Assembly: GCA_022865625.1 (NCBI GenBank)
Contig: JALHTB010000107.1
Location: 1-10,919 of the forward strand
Direction of reading: 5' to 3'
From: Candidatus Bathyarchaeota archaeon
Lineage (GTDB): Archaea > Thermoproteota > Bathyarchaeia > 40CM-2-53-6 > FEN-987
DNA: 10,919 bases
The translations under genes were made by a program, and so were the position numbers. Shown piece after piece: positions 7,273 to 10,919 of this stretch. The notes under the pieces were generated by a model that had not been told where the DNA came from, did not search any database, and saw nothing but the letters and a program-made list of their open reading frames with translations. Each line of letters opens with the position of its first letter. Within the stretch, counting starts at the first letter, position 1.

Positions 7273-8196
7273 TTGGGATTGTGCTACCCGGAATATGGTC
7301 GTCTCCGCACTGTGCTCATGCACGCTCCAGGCAAAGAGCTTGACCTAGTCAGCCCACAGGAATATGAGAGATACCTATTCGCAGATGCTGTTGACCCAGA
7401 GGAATTTCGAAGACAGCATGAGCGTTTCATCGATGTCCTCCGTTCTGAGGGAGTCAACGTAGTCTTGGTCACCGAGGTATTGCGACAACAGCCCGAGTTG
7501 CTCAACTCGATTGAGCGGCTACCGAACTTGGTCTACACCCGAGACACAGTCGCTGTCACTCGGGCAGGATATGTCCTAGCGAGGATGGGAAACCCTGTAA
7601 GACGAAACGAGACAAAGATTGTCGAAGCTACTCTCCGACAGCTCGCTATTCCGATGCTAATGAAGACCCAAGCACCAGCAACGATTGAAGGCGGAGATCT
7701 AGTCTTCTTCGACGACGACACGATGCTCCTCGGAGTTGGAAACAGAACCAACAAAGGAGGTCTTCGAGAACTGACGACGACTACGACCAAATCGGGACTC
7801 TGCAGAGTGGTCGCAGTGCAACTGCCTTCTTGGGTTCTTCATCTTGACGGAACGATGATGGTTATTGATCGAGACTTGGCTGTGGTCCACGCACGGTCTC
7901 TGCGAGGCACAGCCTCCGTCTTCGAGAAAGGCAGACCGAGTAAACGTCTTAGATTCCTTGAGTTCCTGAACGCGAGCGGAATGAGGCTGATTGAAGTCAC
8001 GGATTACGAGAGGCAAAAGCGTGCCACGAATGTCATAGCCATAGGTTCTCGCAAGGTTGTCGGCTACGCTGGCAACGCAAGAGTAAGACGGGAGCTCTCT
8101 GAGAACGGTGTTGATTTCATGGAGATCGAGGGGTCGGAGCTCATTCGCGGGTTTGGCGGGCCACGTTGCATGACAGCTCCTATCGTCCGAGACTAA
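7273..8196 (+). CDS. Arginine deiminase / DDAH-family amidinohydrolase
   Basis: The 307-residue protein belongs to the guanidino-group-modifying superfamily (arginine deiminase, dimethylarginine dimethylaminohydrolase, amidinotransferase). These enzymes attack a guanidinium carbon with a cysteine, releasing for example ammonia and citrulline. The catalytic set is complete: Asp91 in VYTRDTVAV, Glu139 and Asp142 in IEGGDLVFF, His190 in VLHLDGTMM, and Cys299 in GGPRCMTAPI near the C-terminus. The N-terminus YPEYGRLRTVLMHAPG is also typical. Two TTG starts are possible: 7273 (GAAGGT upstream, 7258-7263) and 7279 (AAGGA at 7268-7272, six nt away); they differ by two residues. No ornithine carbamoyltransferase or carbamate kinase gene is nearby, so a classical energy-yielding arginine pathway is not shown by context. 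Arginine deiminase versus DDAH activity cannot be separated by eye. The stop overlaps an ATG (TAATG), but the 40-codon frame that follows is not convincing. Confidence 0.85.
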   Translation: MGLCYPEYGRLRTVLMHAPGKELDLVSPQEYERYLFADAVDPEEFRRQHERFIDVLRSEGVNVVLVTEVLRQQPELLNSIERLPNLVYTRDTVAVTRAGYVLARMGNPVRRNETKIVEATLRQLAIPMLMKTQAPATIEGGDLVFFDDDTMLLGVGNRTNKGGLRELTTTTTKSGLCRVVAVQLPSWVLHLDGTMMVIDRDLAVVHARSLRGTASVFEKGRPSKRLRFLEFLNASGMRLIEVTDYERQKRATNVIAIGSRKVVGYAGNARVRRELSENGVDFMEIEGSELIRGFGGPRCMTAPIVRD

Positions 8197-8376
8197 TGGC
8201 GAGTCTTGGGCATGTCTCAAGCGGGCTCTGTTCGCTAATCGGCGGTTTTAGGTTTCTGTTCGGTGTCGGCGGCTCATGCGCTTTGTTGGACAATCCTTAT
8301 GCGGCACACGCTTCATAGCGAGCTTCTCAAAAGTTGAACGGGAACATTGAGGATTGAGTAAACAGTGAGCATCCCT

Positions 8377-8387
8377 AGAGGAGGGGG
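8377..8387 (+). promoter_or_regulatory. Strong ribosome-binding site that fixes a TTG start
   Basis: AGAGGAGGGGG contains a full GGAGG core (8380-8384) seven nt before TTG 8392. It lies inside the longer open frame that begins at GTG 8365, whose own upstream sequence has only a distant GAGG. This argues that translation begins at 8392. Confidence 0.7.
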
Positions 8388-8391
8388 ATAC

Positions 8392-8721
8392 TTGAGTATC
8401 TATAAAGGGGTTATCAAGATCCTAGGGATTGCAGCCATCGCCTATGTGATCGGTGGGGTTGCCTACTGGACCACCGCTGAAGTCTTCATTCGCATCGTTG
8501 GGAGGAACGTGGTCTTCAGCCCCATCATTTCAATACTGCTCGTAGTCCCGTTCTGGCCCATGATGGTCTATGCTGACCTGAAATGGATCGGCATCATGGC
8601 ACACGATATAGCTGCGGTCTCTGCAACCCTAATTTCGATATTTCTCCTGATCGGCACTAACCTACGAAACCTTAAACGAACAAAGAAGGGGATAAGATCT
8701 AGCGATGGGAGCTTTGGGTAG
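8392..8721 (+). CDS. Small three-span membrane protein of unknown function
   Basis: I do not recognise this 109-residue protein. It has three clear hydrophobic segments, at about residues 7-26 (VIKILGIAAIAYVIGGVAYW), 40-60 and 67-88, separated by short loops. It ends in a basic tail (residues 91-104, many Lys and Arg) that should stay in the cytoplasm. No cysteine pairs, metal motifs or enzyme signatures are visible. The start is TTG 8392 because a strong GGAGG site sits seven nt upstream; the longer version from GTG 8365 adds nine residues. It stands alone, 195 nt after the deiminase gene, with decayed sequence downstream. The strong ribosome-binding site and membrane-like composition argue that it is real. 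A spurious frame is the alternative. Confidence 0.55.
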   Translation: MSIYKGVIKILGIAAIAYVIGGVAYWTTAEVFIRIVGRNVVFSPIISILLVVPFWPMMVYADLKWIGIMAHDIAAVSATLISIFLLIGTNLRNLKRTKKGIRSSDGSFG

Positions 8722-8872
8722 CCATTAAACCAGCCGATTCCGAACAGCCACAAACCGAACAGAGCACTCAAGCGGAAGTCTAATAATGTCAAGTGGATGC
8801 GTTCGGTCGCTAGGAGGCTGAGGATATGATGTGCGTCTTGTTTCTGGAAATTCTGTCCCAGCCTTGGTTCGT

Positions 8873-9199
8873 CTAGGCTAGGCAGAGCCTAACTTCCGAT
8901 TTTGTTTCGAGGAGCCTACTGTACATCGAGTGCACGGTGGGTTCCATGGGTGTGTTGAGGTTGACCAAGAAGAGTGTCAGAAAGAGAGCTGGCGTCTACC
9001 CGGAGCTACTGGAAGCGCAGAGAACAAAGACCGCAGTATAGACCCATCCCATCATACAATCAAGTCGACCCGCTGTGACGAACAAGATCAAGAGCATGCG
9101 GGCTATGAAGACCACGAACCTCATCAGCACCTTCAAAGTGATTCCATTGACCGCATCAGAGGTACCTCTCGTCCGCTCGCCAGATGCAGCCTTGTCCAT
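8873..9199 (-). pseudogene. Decayed isoprenylcysteine methyltransferase-like (ICMT/NnrU-type) membrane gene
   Basis: On the minus strand from ATG 9199 a frame begins MDKAASGERTRG and continues through LKVLMRFVVFIARMLLILF, TAGRLDCMMGWVYTAVFVL. This resembles the N-terminus of the ICMT/NnrU-like membrane methyltransferases, where AGRLDWxxGWVY joins the first two spans; a Cys replaces the usual Trp. The frame meets TAG at 8996-8998 after 67 residues, reads on in the same frame through another hydrophobic stretch (ALFLTLFLVNLNTPMEP), then meets TAG at 8873-8875 and again at 8810-8812. A shifted frame at about 8704-8792 (LSALFGLWLFGIGWFNGYP) may be a further piece. The catalytic C-terminal half is missing. 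TAG is the normal stop of five intact genes here, so readthrough or pyrrolysine is unlikely. The flanking 8722-8872 and 9200-9373 hold no gene I can support. The family assignment is from motif memory and is moderate. Confidence 0.42.
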
Positions 9200-9373
9200 T
9201 CTTCTCGCCCGCGATTCTCGGCTGTGGACCAGGGCCTGAGAAATGGGGATTTCGACAAATGATGCATCGCCTATGGAGCATCTTCAAGGAGGAGATAGAA
9301 GGGTGTACACGCGGACGGCCCAATCCTATAGAAGTTGACCTGATGGTCAGCCTTGGGTGCGACTCATGAGATG

Positions 9374-9415
9374 GCTTAAATGATTTGCCGGGAATTTGGA
9401 TTCATCTGCCGGCAG
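9374..9415 (+). promoter_or_regulatory. TATA-like box with downstream palindrome before the class V enzyme gene
   Basis: GCTTAAAT (9374-9381) resembles an archaeal TATA box; transcription would start near 9404. Just there is the perfect 10-nt palindrome CTGCCGGCAG (9406-9415). The half-sequence TGCCGG also occurs at 9386-9391, exactly 21 nt (two helical turns) before its copy at 9407-9412. This arrangement could be an operator, or the palindrome could fold in the mRNA leader. Confidence 0.35.
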
Positions 9416-9464
9416 GTAGTTGGAAGTGACAAGGGAGAAAAACGCAGCTTCACAGGGAAACGTC

Positions 9465-10790
9465 ATGATCAACGAACTTCTTCAAAACATCAGGAAAGAG
9501 TTTCCCCGTGCTGAAACTGACGCGAATGGGAGACGCAGGATCTTTTTCGAAAACGCAGCTGGATCACTGGTCCTGCAGAGGGTTGCAGAGGCCGAAGCAA
9601 AAGCTCGCTTGGATTGCTCCGCGAATGTCGGTGGCCCATCATGGGAATCGAAGAAGAACCAGGATGTCATACTTGAAGGCAGAAGATCAGTAAGTGATTT
9701 CCTGAACGCACCTTCAGAAGACTGCATCGTCTCTGGTGAGTCAGCTACAAACCTGCTCTTTCATCTCAGCTACGCCCTTGGAAAGGTGATGTCAGGAGAC
9801 GAGAACATTGTCGCTACAGAATACGAGCACCACGCAAACCTCAGCCCCTGGCTAGAACTTCAACGCAGACAGGTTGTCAAGGAAGTCAGATTCGCACGAT
9901 TCAATCCTGAGGACGGGCTACTGGATCTGTCTCATCTCGCGAGACTGGTCGATGAGAAAACAAGAATCGTCACCGTTGCAGGAGTCTCGAACGTGCTAGG
10001 CTCGAAAACACCACTGAAGCAAGTCCTAGAGATCAGCAAGAAAGTAGGCGCCTACACGGTTCTGGATGCAGTCCACACAGTCGCCCATGTTCCGGTTGAC
10101 TTACAGCAGGTTGCTTTCGACTTCGTTGTCTTCTCGGCCTACAAGCTGTTCGGCAGACGTGGGAGCTTCATGTTTGGTCGAAGAGACCTGCTAGAGACTC
10201 TGAAACCGTACAAGGTGCTTCCTGCGCCGGATCACGGACCGGAGAAGTGGGAACTTGGCACACGCGATCAAGCCCTCTTCGCCTCGATCACGACCGTCAT
10301 GGATTATCTCAGTTGGCTAGGGAGTATAGTGGAACAGGAGGTTCGAGACGAGATTTCCAGCTACGCTGGGAGAAGACGACTTCTCAAAGCGGCCATGTCA
10401 TGGATCGAAAAGTATGAACGGACACTCTCGGTTGCCATGCTTGGTGGGAGAAATCAAGTCAAGGGCATGCAAGCGATCAGGGAATTGGAGGTTTATGGAG
10501 TGAAGGACCCAGCCAAAGCACACTTGCGTGTTCCGACTTTCACTTTCAACATTGTTGGCGCAGACCCGGAAAAGGTGGCTGAGTATTTCTGGAACAAGCA
10601 TGCAATTGCCCTTCTGGCTGAAGACGGCGGGGGCTTCTATTCTAGAACTCTAAAGACATATGGGAAGTCCATCGGGATTCGCGCCAGCCTCGTGCACTTC
10701 AACACTGTTCAGGAAGTGGAGAGTTTCCTCTCCAGCCTCGCCGAGACCGTGACGCACTTCGGGACTGGATCGTCTGTCAGCAGAGAATGA
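9465..10790 (+). CDS. Class V PLP enzyme, cysteine desulfurase-like (VC1184/TIGR01976-type)
   Basis: The 441-residue protein is a fold-type I PLP enzyme of class V. The N-terminus carries IRKEFPR, FFENAAGS and SANVGGPSW (52-60); later come EYEHHANLSPWLEL (119-132), the cofactor pair Asp201 and His204 in VLDAVHTVAHVPVD, the Schiff-base lysine Lys227 in FSAYKLFGRRG, KPYKVLPAPD with KWELGT, and Arg406 in IGIRASLVHFNT. These match the cysteine-desulfurase-like VC1184 group rather than true SufS. The mobile-loop cysteine that accepts sulfur in desulfurases is absent, which is normal for this group as I know it; its reaction is not established. I prefer ATG 9465, with AGGG (9454-9457) seven nt upstream and the family-like N-terminus. 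An in-frame TTG at 9420 would add 15 residues that do not resemble the family. It has no close co-directional neighbour, so it is probably transcribed alone. Confidence 0.88.
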   Translation: MINELLQNIRKEFPRAETDANGRRRIFFENAAGSLVLQRVAEAEAKARLDCSANVGGPSWESKKNQDVILEGRRSVSDFLNAPSEDCIVSGESATNLLFHLSYALGKVMSGDENIVATEYEHHANLSPWLELQRRQVVKEVRFARFNPEDGLLDLSHLARLVDEKTRIVTVAGVSNVLGSKTPLKQVLEISKKVGAYTVLDAVHTVAHVPVDLQQVAFDFVVFSAYKLFGRRGSFMFGRRDLLETLKPYKVLPAPDHGPEKWELGTRDQALFASITTVMDYLSWLGSIVEQEVRDEISSYAGRRRLLKAAMSWIEKYERTLSVAMLGGRNQVKGMQAIRELEVYGVKDPAKAHLRVPTFTFNIVGADPEKVAEYFWNKHAIALLAEDGGGFYSRTLKTYGKSIGIRASLVHFNTVQEVESFLSSLAETVTHFGTGSSVSRE

Positions 10791-10919
10791 TCAATAGACT
10801 CAACTATCACACACTTTCACGTTAGAGACGCTTGTTCTTCATGTATGCCTTTGGCTGGTGCGCACACGCAAATAGATGAACGACGACGGTTCAAATTGCG
10901 ATGCCCGCACCAAGGGACC

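Noticed and set aside
8196..8318. 40-codon frame starting at the TAATG overlap after the deiminase gene
   Set aside because: The stop/start overlap is suggestive, but there is no ribosome-binding site, the peptide resembles nothing, and such frames arise by chance.
8874..8891. Perfect six-pair hairpin TAGGCT/AGCCTA with T-rich sequence about 10 nt later
   Set aside because: It lies about 150 nt after the nearest plus-strand gene and inside decayed sequence; a six-pair stem is expected by chance at this scale.
8996..8998. In-frame TAG as a pyrrolysine codon
   Set aside because: TAG ends five intact genes in this window, further in-frame TAGs follow, and the family is not known to need pyrrolysine.
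8930..9262. 110-codon plus-strand frame
   Set aside because: Its composition (rich in His, Gln, Asp, Arg) is unlike a folded protein, and it is antisense to the ICMT-like remnant.
10885..10919. GGTTCAAAT followed by CACCA, resembling a tRNA 3' end
   Set aside because: The bases flanking the loop cannot form a T stem (GG is followed by TG rather than CC), and no upstream D or anticodon arm is visible.

Overview
The window looks archaeal, most probably from a mesophilic or soil/sediment Thermoproteota lineage of the Bathyarchaeia/Nitrososphaeria type; the lineage is an inference from gene families and expression signals, not from a marker gene. Supporting signs are TATA-like boxes about 26 nt before likely transcription starts, a first operon gene with no ribosome-binding site (probably leaderless), frequent GTG and TTG starts elsewhere with GGAGG- or GGTGA-type ribosome-binding sites, and archaeal-type PycB/OadA, biotin carrier and deiminase proteins. 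No rRNA, tRNA, CRISPR array or insertion sequence was found.

Positions 1-407: the left edge holds, on the minus strand, the middle of an MFS exporter gene that has lost its first ~100 codons. A candidate promoter follows. Positions 408-3958: a tight three-gene operon encodes an acyl-CoA carboxyltransferase (12S-like), an OadA/PycB-like carboxyltransferase (5S-like) and a separate biotin carrier (1.3S-like). This is the subunit set of methylmalonyl-CoA:pyruvate transcarboxylase. No biotin carboxylase and no membrane decarboxylase subunit lies beside it. The likely reaction moves carboxyl groups between methylmalonyl-CoA/propionyl-CoA and pyruvate/oxaloacetate without ATP. Positions 4212-5399: an aspartate/aromatic-type aminotransferase, which could use the oxaloacetate.

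Positions 5447-7165 (minus strand): a polysaccharide-deacetylase-fold amidohydrolase followed after 15 nt by a cation diffusion facilitator, probably one transcript. Positions 7273-8196 (plus strand): an arginine-deiminase/DDAH-family enzyme, divergent from the deacetylase and sharing one TATA-like element midway between the two starts.

Positions 8392-8721: an unrecognised small protein with three membrane spans, whose start is fixed by a strong ribosome-binding site. Positions 8722-9464 contain no intact gene but carry, on the minus strand, a decayed isoprenylcysteine-methyltransferase-like gene with in-frame stops. Positions 9465-10790: a class V PLP enzyme of the cysteine-desulfurase-like (VC1184-type) group. 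In the last 129 bases I see no gene.

The most interesting item is the transcarboxylase-like operon. The shared divergent promoter, the unusual metal site of the CDF transporter and the two broken genes deserve a second look.
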